64,000 nucleotides of DNA from Galeruca laticollis. Taxonomy: Eukaryota > Arthropoda > Insecta > Coleoptera > Chrysomelidae. Below, one piece after another: positions 22,934 through 33,750 of the stretch. The DNA is taken from positions 52,630,951 to 52,694,950 of the forward strand of contig OY998178.1 in the NCBI GenBank assembly GCA_963921935.1, written 5' to 3'. A program made the position numbers and the translations under genes. A model generated the notes under the pieces. The model worked only from the letters and a program-made list of their open reading frames with translations. It was not told where the DNA came from and did not search any database. Numbering within the stretch: the first letter of the stretch is position 1; each line of letters starts with the position of its first letter.

Positions 22934-24400
22934 CTTGGCAATCACAAGAGCACAAACGCGCAAGGAAAACGCTCGGTCAGAAAAGGGTCTGAAGAATAAA
23001 GCGGAAACAGAGGAAGAACGAATAAAAAAATCTTCAGTAATAAAAGTTTACAATAATCTAGAGGCATATAAATTACCAATTTTACACTTTGAAAATAACC
23101 GTATCTCGTTAAGGATGAGCATTCGGATCAAAAATAAAGTGAATTTTAGTGAAGCCTTATTTACCGGAATACACAATTTCGACTTAGGACGAACCTTGGA
23201 AAAGCTTGAGGACTTTCGATAAAATTTGAAGTAGAAAGAATGAAGATATATGCAAATGATTATATATTCAAAAAGTGCACAATAGAAGAATTTATAGAAG
23301 AAGGGAATAAAAGGTTGAAAAATATACAAGTATGTAGATGCGAAGTACCAAAAACGGTACAGCAGAGAGAAGAGATTCTAGAAAGATATCACAACGATCC
23401 AATGTTTGGAGGACATGAGAAAACAATAGAGCAAATTTTAGACGGAAAACCATGGAGAAAGTCGTACGGAAGTATGTAAGGAATTGCCACGAATATCAAG
23501 TGAATAAAGCAAAACCAAGTCATAAAGCGAAATTTGTCATCACGGACACATCTATAAAACCGTTTGATATAATTTATATAGACACAATAGGTCCTTTTGT
23601 AGAAAGTAACAATGGACACCGTTATTATATCACAATATTATGCGAATTAACAAAATACGCGGTCATGATACCAGTCGTTAACAAAGAGGCAGCCACAATA
23701 GCAAAAGCTATATTTGACAACCAAACTATGGTTTGATGAAAGGAATAAGGACGGATCAAGGAACAGAATATAAGAACGAAATAATGAAGAACTTATTGGA
23801 ACTTTTGAAAAAAAAACATAATTTTTTATCAGCATATCATCACGAATCAATAGGCAATTGTGAAAAACGACACAGAACGTTTAATGAGTACATAAGTAAC
23901 TTTATTAAAGATTCTAGAGATAACTGGTGTGAGCTTGTAAAAATGTTTGCATATTGTTATAATACAACACCAAACACGTATCACGGATACACTCCTTTTG
24001 AGTTGCTGTACGGTAGGAAACCCGACATACCAGAATTTTGAAAAGTAGAAATAGAACCATGTTACAATTTTGAAAGGTATGATAAAGAATTGAAATATAA
24101 GTTACAGTATGCGAATGAAAGAGCCAAGCAGTTTTTGATAAAAAATAAGCTTATTAGAGTGAATAAAAGCGAAAAGGAATCATCACCTTTAAACTTTAGG
24201 GTAGGGGATTCGGTAATTCTGAGAAATGAAGAAAGAAATAAGTTCGATACATAATATTTAGATCCGTTCAAAATAACGGAAGTAATAGGAGTAAACTGTG
24301 AGATTATATCTCAAAACAATAAAAAACAAATCGTTCATAAAAATCGGTTGTATAAATACAATAAAAACAATATTTGTAATCAAATGAGGTGAGATAGTAA
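22934..24400 (+). pseudogene. Gypsy integrase remnant (continuation of pol)
   Basis: Resumes right after the BEL/Pao target duplication with LAITRAQTRKENARS, the RNase H-integrase linker. An HHCC-like region (about 23380-23510: ERYHNDPMFGGHEKT, then RNCHEYQVNKAK) and the integrase core follow. The core has D in IIYIDTIGPF, D in RTDQGTEYKN (23757) and E in IGNCEKRHRTFNEY. The C-terminal region contains NFRVGDSVIL and LDPFKITEVIG. Frameshifts near 23450 and 23730 and stops near 23220, 24040 and 24250 inactivate it. Confidence 0.85.
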
Positions 24401-24533
24401 ACAGAAAAGCAGTGTTTAAAACAAGACAATTAGTGTAATAAACCAACAATGCGAGAATCGCTAACGTTATAACTAGTATCGAAAATTTATCAGGGATTAT
24501 TTTTCTCTTCCAAGAGGGGATTATGTGATGATC

Positions 24534-24905
24534 TTAAAAGACACTATTAGATTTAATTAGATGTAACTAGATTTTAATTTCAAATATTGCTAGCGGCCAG
24601 TGAACTTGAAGGTCACTGACAAGGTGTAGTAAGGTTAGTAGCATATTAAGGAATCACGACTGTTTTGTAAATAAGTAATGTGTCAGCAAAGTTGACGGAA
24701 AGATCATCGACTGTGTTGGTCTAACAATACATTTATAGAATTTCCTATATAAAGACAGAGTTCATATCTCTAGATATAATTAATAGTACCAATGGTATAG
24801 TGTATGTTATACATGGTCAGTAAATTGTATACGTAGTGTTAAATATATTGTCCCAGTGAGTTTTGATAAACGATGATATTTATTTAAGCCCAATGAATAA
24901 TGGTA
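24534..24905 (+). repeat. 3' LTR of the Gypsy element
   Basis: Matches 12981-13362; TGTGATGATC at the start, TATATAAAGACAGAG inside. Confidence 0.88.
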
Positions 24906-25932
24906 TTGTTGAGGAGAATTATTACCTAGAAAGCGAGAGAAGCTAAGAGTTGAAAAGGTTGAATAAAATAATTTGACGCACACCAAACATTTATTTTAAA
25001 TTCAAGCTTGAAATGTCTTTCCAGCGATGAAAATAGTAAAAACAGGAAATAAAATTATAACTGTGAGCCCCCTGTATTTCCTAAACTATCAATATTTGGA
25101 TAAGGCATGTTTGGGTCGTTCATCATTATTTAACCCGGAGTGTCTCAAGTTAACGGTTGTCCCCCCAATGATAATGAAACGCTGTATAATAAGAAAATCA
25201 TAAAAATTCTAAAAAATTGACAATTGTTTCGGTATGTTAAAATATCATCGATGATGATATTATAAGTAATATAAAGTTATAATAATTTTTTTTGCCTCAA
25301 AACTAATCTAAGAGCGAATAAAACCTATTAAAGTTGAAAGTATTCGAGCTAAATTCAGTGAGACAAAGGCCGCATTTGGAAACCGCAATAAGACATTTTC
25401 CAATTTTCTTTCGACTGCAACTGGATTGTGAACGTAAAATAAGAATTCATCGTCTGCTGGGATTAAGCAAGTTTTACAATTTCCTTATGTATTAGGGCGA
25501 CAGTAAGAAAATGAATAAACTATAAAATGAGCAATGCATCCAATGTTATATATACGAGAGAAGGCACTTGACAAACTGAAAAGGCAGTATACAATTTGTT
25601 CAACAGAAAATACGGCATGTGTTTCGTATACAAGATGTATGAAATATTTGTTTCGGAAAGTATTGGTTAAAATATTGTAATATAACTATAGGCTTGAGAC
25701 AATTTCTATTCTTTGCGTTTATGAGGAAACAAATAGATAAAATTTCTTTCCTCGCTCCTATTACCACTCAAACAACAGTTTACATTCGGTAGATGAACTT
25801 TTAGCAACATTTCTTGTAATAATGTTAATGTTCAGCGTAATATGTACTACACCATGCAATAATACAATTCAGTTTGGAGATATTTTTATACGAAAACCTT
25901 ACATTCAAATTATTATATCATTAATAATAATC
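24906..25932. other. no gene; inverted partner of the 12548 repeat
   Basis: AT-rich. About 25030-25192 is the reverse-complement relative of the repeat at 12548-12720 (words such as GGCATGTTTGGGTCG and CCTGTATTTCCTAAACTATC). The remainder up to 25932 shows no coding features. Confidence 0.5.
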
Positions 25933-26415
25933 AAGAAAACCTTGCAGTATTACAGTCACTCTTATGTGAAGTCGATATCCCCGATAAACATCTAGAAGTC
26001 TGGCCTATATATATATATTTTATTACATTCGTTACAAGGAATGCTTCGACAGAGCACGTTATTGTTGGTAAACATACTAAGAGTTTTAATAATGCTAAAA
26101 TACTTGCAAAAGAAAGAAACTATAATTAGAGACTTTTTCTTGAGATGTGTCGTTTAAAGACCTGTTTAAACAAAAAGTCAGATCTTGATGCAAAATTTAT
26201 ACCTATCTATTATCTTTGTAGAATAACTAAATTATTTCAGTTATTGGCTTCAATATTTATACATCACCTTGTATATTCTTTTAGAACACCAATTCATATC
26301 CTCAGTGTATATATTCGATATCTAACTTGCTAATAATATCATTAGAAGATTTGGTCTTCTTTTTGTTTCGTGACAAAAACCAATAATAACTTTGAAATAG
26401 ATACCTTGGTATATC
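25933..26415. repeat. Penelope-like element 3' segment (upstream pLTR copy), rearranged
   Basis: 25933-26043, on the minus strand, matches the GIY-YIG coding region found at 28499-28608 on plus. From 26044 the plus strand continues the same protein's C-terminus (TEHVIVGKHTKSFNNAKILAKERNYN, shared with 29531 onward), followed by the 3' UTR. 26092-26415 is a direct repeat of 29531-29826. A partial copy upstream of the full copy is typical of Penelope elements. The small internal inversion at 26044 is unusual. Confidence 0.72.
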
Positions 26416-26507
26416 GTTTTTAATATTCATTTTGACTGTATTTTAATTGTTGTGTTAGTTCAAAATTTTTATATTTTTACATAATACTGGATATTTAATC
26501 ATTTTAA

Positions 26508-28640
26508 ATGTTTAGACTATCAGAACAGAACAGAGAGATTTTCCTTTTAAAATGTAGACAGAACGGATGTTTCCCTATACACATAACAGATGGCATAAGG
26601 AGCATAAATGGATTATTGCGAACAAGATCTGGACAACTAGGATCTAAGATAAACAACTTTAATTTAAGGTTGAGAAAAAACTTGATTAATTTAGAGATAG
26701 GGGTTACTTGTTCTGATTTTGTTGAGGTAGTAAGGTATCTTAGATCTATTAAGGCAGAATTGCATAATGTTTTACCTAATAAAATATTTTAGTTGAATTT
26801 GAAAATAGACAGTTGATAAGATACAACAATATTTTTAGAAATATCAGGGAAACTCTGACAATAAAATTTGAGAGAATTAAAACTGATCTTTTTAACAATG
26901 TTAAATATGACGAAAAATGGTTTAAGAACAGATTTTGACTTTCCTTACAATATAAAAAAGTTTCTATCGTTGGAACCTAGGTTTTGTGTGGAGCCGTCAA
27001 TGAGTGATTTCAAAATATCAAAAATTTTACCTGATTTGGAAAATATTATTAGGAACTTAGATGATAATAACAAAGATTTGGCGTGCAATGACAGGCATTG
27101 CACGAAGAAGTATTTTTTGAGTGTATAGATTTCCTTGGAGAGCATCCAAATTTATATATAGTTAGAAGTGATAAAGGTAATGTCACTGTTACCATGAACA
27201 ACTTTTATCTGATGCTAAATATTATAAAAACATTCCTAGGAATCCTGTCTGTACATTGTAGCAGAAGGGAAATAAGTTAGTTATCTCATTTGAGAAAACT
27301 AAATTAATTCCTAAGGAGTTGCCTCAAAAACTTAGATTTTACAATTCAATAATTCCTAGATTTTATGCACTGCCAAAGATTCATACGCAGAATTTAGCGA
27401 TGAGACCTATACTATCATCGCTGGATTCTTCTAACGGGCACATTGCACAATATTTAACTGACATTTTGACCAAATCTTATAATTTTGAAAATGATTATAT
27501 CGTCAAAGATTCTTTCATGTTTAGTAGTTTTATAAATAATCTCGTTATTCCAGATGGTGTCGTTCTTGTCAGCTTTGATGTGGTCTCACTTTCTACAAAT
27601 TCACCTTTAAATGTCATTTTAGCCAGCATTTCAGCACATTGGGATGATATTCAACCTCATTGTCTACTAACTTTATCAGCTTTTAAAGAGGCACTTCAAT
27701 TTATTTTTGACTCTGACGTTTTCAATGATAAATTTTATAAACAGATTTTTGGCACCCCAATGGGGTTTATTATATCACCAATATTAATTAATTTTGTTTT
27801 GGATGACCTCATTAAACATTCTATTGATTATTTGAATTTTCCAATTCCTTTCATCAAAAGGTATATGGATGATTTGATTATCGCTCTTTCTAATGATAGG
27901 GTGCATTTTACATTGAATTTGATTAACTCTTATAATGAGTACTTACAATTTACAGTCGAGAAAGAACAAAATGCTATTTTACCTTTTCTAGATATGAAAG
28001 TGCATAGGGGAGAGCACATAAGAGAGATTATAAGAGCTTATTGGTATAGAAAACCGATATGCAGTAATAGGTTTATCAGTTATTGGTCATGTCATTCTGC
28101 CCTCCCGAAATAAAAACAAATTTAATTCTCTCCCTTCGGGATAGAGTGAGAAAATTATATCATCCCCATTTTCTAAATAACGATCCAATAGCGTTGAAAG
28201 TCATTCTATTTCAAAACTCATATCCTAGAAGTATGATTAACAAATTTTTAAACAACGCTCCGAAAATTTGTATTAAAAATGAAGGTGTTGTATCTGATTC
28301 AGTCTACAATACAGATTTGTGTTCTGGTTCATTACCATACATACCTCGTTTAACACCTAACCTGCTTAAATCTTCGAGGGATTCAACTACTGTTAAGGTT
28401 GCACCTTGCAACCTATAATTTACATACGATTAACAACCTTTACACTAAAGCCAAGTCAAAGTTGGGCATAGGCGAGGTTTCTAATCTTGTTTACAGCATT
28501 CCTTGTAACGCATGTAATAAAATATATATATATAGGCCAGACTTCTAGATGTTTATTTGGGAGATTGACTTCACATAACAGTGACTGTAATACTGCAAGG
28601 TTGTCTTGATCTTTGGCAGAACACGTTTTTATTGGTAAAG
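26508..28640 (+). pseudogene. Penelope-like reverse transcriptase with GIY-YIG endonuclease, degenerate
   Basis: Penelope-type RT. The N-terminal part (26508-26792) precedes 27319-28113, which contains FYALPKIHTQNLAMRPI, VLVSFDVVSLSTN, FGTPMGFIISPI and the catalytic YMDD at 27862-27873 (IKRYMDDLII). YWYRKPICSNRFI and the linker up to 28418 follow. The GIY-YIG nuclease remnant (VYSIPCNACNKIYI, then IGQTSR in a frame shifted by an AT-run change, and RLTSHNSDC) spans about 28480-28610. Stops and frameshifts near 26793, 27127, 27270, 28105 and 28525 inactivate it. Confidence 0.88.
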
Positions 28641-28699
28641 ATACAATGTGTTTTTGATTATAATTTAATTGAACTTCGTCGACTGGCGTAGACATTCAA

Positions 28700-29530
28700 C
28701 TATATCGACAATCTTAATCTGACAACATTAATGTCAAAATTAATAATTTATTATATACAAACTTACAATGAATGTTACAAGCTTATGAATGTTTGAACTT
28801 CGATGGTTTTCAGATCGGAAGGTAATTAAGAACTTAATGATTCGGGAACGTTCTGTTTCGACTTGATGAGTACGCACTTGATCCGTATAGCAACTAAGTA
28901 ACGATATGTTGAACCTTTTACTCAAAATAATATTCAAAGGTTTATTACAGACCTTCCGAACACCGATCCATTTTACCATAGAAATTCAAATACAATGTGA
29001 CAATAAACCTTTTACGAATTTAACAATGTGCTATTTACAATGCTATTAACTAATAGTGTGCCACGTGACGTTTTGCTTATTTCACGGCGTGACAATCCTA
29101 TTGACACAATAAAATAATAGTGTGAAACGTGATATTTTTCTAAATTTTCAACTATAGGATTTCAAACACAATGCGACAATATGTCTTTCACGAACTTCGC
29201 GATATGTTATTTCGTTTGCTCTAACAATGCTACTTTACAAATAATAGTGTGGAACGTGATATTTCGTAAATACCTAATAGAGCTACAAATAAAGTGAATT
29301 TACCCTTTGAATGCACAAAAATAACGAAAGGATACAAAGAGATCTACAAATACCTTAACACATTTTTACAATGCTACCAATAAAATGAATTTACGCAATG
29401 AAATGTATAACAATGGCGAAAAGAAGCAAAATGAGTTTCATATCTACAAATATTTTACACGTTTTTAAAAAGTACCGTAATCTATACAATTAAAGATTTC
29501 CTAATCTTGAACACTATGAGTATTGATAAT
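28700..29530. repeat. non-coding; imperfect tandem repeats 28980-29470
   Basis: No gene. The core ATAATAGTGTGRAACGTGATATT recurs near 29049, 29115 and 29239, each followed by related ACAATGCGACAATA or CAATGCTA words. A second pair of units (about 29281-29367 and 29368-29465) shares AATGAATTTACSCMATGAAATG. This resembles decayed satellite-like sequence within or beside the Penelope copy. Confidence 0.5.
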
Positions 29531-29826
29531 ACTAAAATACTTGCCACAGAAAAAACTATAATAAGAGACTTGAGATGTCTCATATACATAAAAATTTAAA
29601 TAACTGTCTAAACAAAAAGTCTGATTTTGATGGAATTAGCAAAATTCATACCTTTCTATTATCTTTGTAGAATAACTGAATTATTTCATTTCTTGACTTC
29701 AATATCACTGTATAAATATATTCAATACCTAACGTGCTAATAATATCATTAGAAAATTTGGTGTTCTTGTTTCGTGACCAAAACCAATACTGACTTTGAA
29801 ATAGATACCTTTTCCCTTGGTATATC
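29531..29826 (+). repeat. Penelope-like downstream pLTR copy
   Basis: Direct repeat of 26092-26415: ACTAAAATACTTGCCACAG, TCATACCTTTCTATTATC and TAACGTGCTAATAATATC are shared with small indels. Together with the upstream copy it brackets the RT-coding unit. Confidence 0.75.
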
Positions 29827-29980
29827 GTTTTACTTTTCCGCCCAACCTATCTAATATGCGAGAAAAGTATTGGTTCACCCCAAAAAAAGTTGGGGATTTG
29901 AAATTTTTTTGACTTATTTTTACGTTTTCCATCAGCAACAATCCAAAAAAACGGTTTTTAGAAAAAAAATCCTGTGTGTA

Positions 29981-30077
29981 TGTCGTCGCCGTTGTCGTCG
30001 TCGTTGTCGTCGTTGCCCTCGTCTTTGTCGTAGTTGTCGTCGTTGTCGTCGTCGTTGTCGTCGTCGTTGTCGTCGGC
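29981..30077. repeat. (GTCGTC/GTTGTC)n microsatellite in the left arm
   Basis: An almost pure GTC/GTT trinucleotide run; its six-frame translations (poly-Arg, poly-Val) are artefacts. The corresponding place in the right arm (32871-32883) has only two or three units. Confidence 0.92.
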
Positions 30078-30102
30078 CACTTTTCGTTACATGTCTTGTT
30101 AA

Positions 30103-30900
30103 CACGATACAGCCTCCGGAGTGCAAGAAGTCACCAATTTTATGATTTAATATTGTTAAGCACATGTCACAAATAAACCCTATTGATTTTCAGCTCATTA
30201 GAGCCAGCACAACGGGTGCTATGGTACTAGAAGAACGACATTTTTGTAATATTTTGAGAGATTTTAGTTTGTTAGCACGATACAGCCTCCGGAGTTGATC
30301 AAGTCACCAATTTTATGATTAAATATTATTCAGTCACTTCACAGATGAACCCTATTGATTTTCAGCTCACCAGAGCTAGTAGACCAGGTGCTATAGTACT
30401 TTAAGTACGATATTTTTGTCATTTTTGGAGAAATTTAAGTTTCTTAGCACGACACATCCTCCGGAGTATAAACAAGTGACCAATTTTATGATTGGATATT
30501 ATTCAGATCGTCTCAAAGATGAATCTTATTGATATTCAGCTCAGTAAAGCCCATACACCGGGTTCTATGGTAGTTGAAGTACCAAATTTTTGTAATTTTT
30601 GGAGAATTTTCAGTTTGTTAGCAAGATACAGCCTCCAGAGTGTATACAAGTGACCAATTTGATAATTGAATATTAGTCAGGACGTCTGTTTGAATATTGT
30701 TCAAGGTGTCTCACAGATGTGTATTGATATTCAGCTGACTAGAGCGAGTACAGCGGGTCCTATAAATCCAGATATATTACATTTTTGGTTATTTTTGGAC
30801 AAATTTCGGTTTGTTAGCACGATACATTCCCCGAAGTGTATACAAGTGACAATTTTATGATATAATATTATTCAGGGCCACAGATGCGGAAAAGTTAGTT
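30103..30900 (+). repeat. left-arm tandem array, five units of about 172 bp
   Basis: Units start with CACGATACAGCCTCCGGA or variants at 30103, 30276, 30448, 30622 and 30818. Each contains ACCAATTTTATGATT, TATTGATTTTCAGCTC and GGTGCTATGGTAC-type blocks. The fifth is the most diverged. Confidence 0.88.
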
Positions 30901-30904
30901 TTAA

Positions 30905-31035
30905 TCTTTAAAACCGTTTATTTAATATTCATTTTGACAGTATTTTAATTGTGGTGTTAGTTTAAAAATTTTACAGTTCTACATAATATTGTAGATTCAA
31001 TCATTTCAAATGTTTAGACTATTAGAAAAGTGTTT
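30905..31035 (+). repeat. Penelope-like 5' leader fragment
   Basis: TTTAATATTCATTTTGACAG, then ATGTTTAGACTAT, match 26411-26520, the leader and first codons (MFRL) of the Penelope RT. It sits between the two foldback arms. Confidence 0.7.
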
Positions 31036-32149
31036 TTTCCTCAATTGTTATTAATAAATTTCATGCCGCTATAAAATTCTTGTGATGTTCTTGATGCACA
31101 ATTTTCAAAACTTATTTTGGTGAGTCATTTGTGTTTTTTCTTCAAATAAATTTTCAGCTTTATTAATTTGAATTTTTTGTCCCAATTCAAGCAAATGAGA
31201 TAAAGAAGCATAGCAAGAGAACAACTATGCTTCTTTATCACGTTTGCTTGAATTGGGTTCTTAAGAGTTGGTTCTCATTAGACTGTCCTCTCGACTTGAT
31301 TCTTGTTGTGTTGTTTTGGCTTGGTAAGTCTTTCATGTGTTTATTGAATATCTTTTTATGTTTGAATTCATAGACAAATAATTTTGATCGTTCAATTTTC
31401 ATCAACAAATTAAATTAATAGATCTTTCGCGTTCGATTGTCTCAATGCATTCCGCTTTTGTTGGCAGAGCTTTTGAGGTTTATTTGTATAGTTTAATTCA
31501 CGAATTTGATCAATCTCTCAGCTCTTTGTTATTTTTGGTTCTCCTTAGACCGGTTCTAATAATAAAATTGAGTTGACGTTCTCGTTTTGTCTTATATGTA
31601 TCTCATAATAAATAGAAAAGAAGTATTTTGTTACTCTTTATCACGATTACTTGACTCAGGTTAAGAGTGGGTCCTCATTAGACTGTCCTCTTGATCTGTT
31701 TCTTGTTTCGGTGGTTTTGGATTGCCCTAAATTTTGCCTCTTTTCGTATCCCATAGAATCATTGGTTCCATGTCAACGGGACATTCTGTCATTCATTCGA
31801 TGTCATTCTGTGCGCATAAGATGATTTGTCAGCCGGCCGCTTCACCACATCATGGAATTGTAATTTTTAATCTTTATTAATCCCTTATAGGGATGAATTT
31901 TATATTAGCAATTTTCAATTGATTATGTATACTTCAACATATTCAGCTATTCATCGTTGTATGGACATTTTTATGGATTCATCTGAATATTGCCTGACGA
32001 GTAAGTAACCTTACTTCTTTATTCTAATTTCTTTTTCATTACATTTATTGGTTTACTTGCTTGTAGGTGAGCACTGATGATGACTTGACAGTCGAAAGCG
32101 CTTTGCTACGATTTAAAAAAATTCTATTAAATTTTACATGAAATACACA
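31036..32149. other. foldback centre: inverted and direct repeats, Penelope-like leader with intron
   Basis: An inverted repeat with 33-bp arms (31181-31213 and 31225-31257, two or three mismatches) is followed by TTGGTTCTCATTAGACTGTC-type sequence. A related direct copy lies at about 31640-31730. At 31990-32070 a short GTAAGT...TTGCTTGTAG intron-like stretch of about 70 bp ends just before CTGATGATGACTTGACAGTCG (32074). Such leaders are known from Penelope elements. No protein-coding gene. Confidence 0.5.
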
Positions 32150-32159
32150 CAAAAGTTTT

Positions 32160-32862
32160 GTTCAAATTAAACTTAAAATTCTCCAAAAATGGCAAAAATT
32201 TGGTACTTTAAGTACCATAGCACTCGCTGTACTAGCTTAAGTGAGCTGAATATGAGTAGGGTTATCTTTGAGATGCCCTGAATAATATCCAATCATAAAA
32301 TTGTTCACTTGTATATACTCCGGAGGCTGTGTCGTGCCAATAAACTGAAATTTCTCCAAAAATGTCGTACTTAAATTACTATAGCATCTGTGGTACTGAT
32401 TCTGGTGAGCTCAAAATCAATAGGGTTCATCTGTAATAAGTCTTGAATAATATTCGATCATAAAATTGATGACTAGTTGCACTACGGAGGCTGTATCGTG
32501 CTAACAAACTGAAATTTCTCCAAAAATGACGAAAATGTCGTATTTAAAGTACTATAGCACATGTTGTACTGGGTCTGGTGAGCTGAAAATCAATAGGGTT
32601 CATATGTGATATGTCCTGAATGATATTCAATCATAAAATTTGTGACTTGTTGCACTCCGGGGGCTGTATCGTGCTAACAAACTGAAATTTCTCAAAAAAT
32701 GACAAAAATATCGTACTTCAAGTACCATAGCACCCGTTGTACTGGCTTTGGTGAGCTGAAAATCAATAGGGTTCAACTGTGAGATGTCCTGAACAATATT
32801 CAATCATAAAATTGGCGACTTGTACTCCGGAGGCTGTATCGTGCTAACAAGACATGTAACGA
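32160..32862 (-). repeat. right-arm tandem array, about four units of about 172 bp
   Basis: Reverse-complement counterpart of the left-arm array. The unit-boundary words TATCGTG or GTCGTG end near 32336, 32500, 32673 and 32843. Confidence 0.88.
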
Positions 32863-33039
32863 AAAGTGGCCGACGATGACATACACACAAGATTTTTTTT
32901 CTAAAAACCGTTTTTTTCGTGTTGTTCTTGATGAAAGACGTAAAAATAACTCAAAATTGTTTTTCAAAATTACAACTTTTTTTGGGGTAAACACCAATAC
33001 TTTTCTCGCATATTAAATAGGTTGGGCGGAAAAGTAAAA

Positions 33040-33170
33040 GAATACGATAAGTTTATCAAATGGATGGAAGAGCAAAAGATAACAGAAGCAGAAGAACGAG
33101 TTGTACTTGTTTACCTTCAGAAAATATCGGAGTAGTACAAGGCGTCGACTATATGACCATCCATAGGAAG
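33040..33170 (+). pseudogene. tyrosine-recombinase-like N-terminal domain fragment (1)
   Basis: Immediately right of the foldback end the plus strand reads KEYDKFIKWMEEQKI, then EERVVLVYLQKISE, a stop, and YKASTI. This pattern is the SAM-like N-terminal domain of tyrosine recombinases (Crypton/DIRS type) or their domesticated relatives. There is no start codon and no catalytic domain. Confidence 0.45.
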
Positions 33171-33395
33171 CACGAGAACTGCAAAAAGTCATTGTGATAC
33201 GAATTTTACATACTATTTCTTATAATCAACGTGCAAAAATGTTTTTAATAAGATTAAAATTGCAATTAGAGATTTTTGTGGTCATATACTTATATTGGTT
33301 ACCCTCACCTTACAAGTGACCATTGTCAGAATTTTTAAATTTAAATGTTCAATAAATTACTGATACATAGTTCCTAATTTATGAATATGTTACTA

Positions 33396-33578
33396 AATAG
33401 CGAATTGTCATGCACTCCCCCAGAATATCGCAATATTGCTGATAATACAGTTAATTATTTACCACCAGAAAAATCTAAACAAAAATATGAGCAGGAATAT
33501 GAACTGTTTTTAAAGTGGTGCGTAGAAAACAATATGAAAAATTACCGAGAAAATGTCACTTCTGTATGCCATAAGTAA
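33396..33578 (+). pseudogene. tyrosine-recombinase-like N-terminal domain fragment (2)
   Basis: Reads YLPPEKSKQKYEQEYELF, then LKWCVENNMKNYRENV, ending at a stop at 33576-33578. It resembles the same N-terminal domain as the fragment 300 bp upstream, so two partial genes or a duplicated 5' end are present. The catalytic R-H-R-Y region is absent. Confidence 0.45.
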
Positions 33579-33685
33579 AGCAATGCATCCAACTGTATAA
33601 AAAGTTACCAAAAAGGATGCTGAAATAGTTAGTTTTCGATGTCACAATAGTTATTTGTAAAACAAGTGTCACAATGACTCGTTTT

Positions 33686-33750
33686 GTAGTACGAGTGAAG
33701 TAAGCGCAACGAACCGCGAAGCGGTGAGTTGCGCAAATCACGGGTACTAC
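33686..33750. repeat. nested hairpin
   Basis: Outer arms GTAGTAC (33686-33692) and GTACTAC (33744-33750), middle arms GCGCAAC (33704-33710) and GTTGCGC (33728-33734), inner CCGC-GAA-GCGG (33714-33724). GC-rich in an AT-rich setting. Confidence 0.8.

Larger units (their letters stand above)
12981..24905 (+). mobile_element. Ty3/Gypsy LTR retrotransposon, degenerate, split by BEL/Pao
   Basis: Two direct LTRs (12981-13362 and 24534-24905) flank gag, protease, RT, RNase H and integrase remnants in Gypsy order. A purine tract (AAGAGGGGATTA) precedes the 3' LTR. A BEL/Pao element is inserted antisense at 17155-22928, in the linker between RNase H and integrase. Without it the element is about 6.1 kb. 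Frameshifts and stops are frequent, and I saw no env-like ORF. I found no target duplication beside the LTRs. Confidence 0.9.
29828..33039. mobile_element. foldback-type element with tandem-repeat inverted arms
   Basis: The outer ends are inverted repeats beginning TTTTACTTTTCCGCCCAACC (left, 29828; right, reverse complement ending 33039), with GCGAGAAAAGTATTGG in both. The arms stay similar through the CGGTTTTTAGAAAAAAAATC block and continue into 172-bp tandem units. No transposase-like ORF lies between them. The 1.2-kb centre contains Penelope-derived sequence. This resembles foldback (FB/Galileo-like) architecture. The superfamily is not identifiable from the ends alone, and no target duplication was found. 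Confidence 0.7.

Noticed and set aside
12967..24935. CCTAGAAAG on both sides of the Gypsy LTRs as a target duplication
   Set aside because: The words are not adjacent to the LTR ends (about 5 and 21 bases away), and Gypsy duplications are 4-6 bp.
29870..30176. Overlapping ORFs encoding poly-Arg or poly-Val proteins on both strands
   Set aside because: They are translations of the (GTC/GTT)n microsatellite in all frames; no start context or family similarity.
31994..32010. CTGACGA followed by a GTAAG-TAAC-CTTAC stem as a second hammerhead core
   Set aside because: The required GAAA after the stem is absent; the same bases are better explained as a splice donor.
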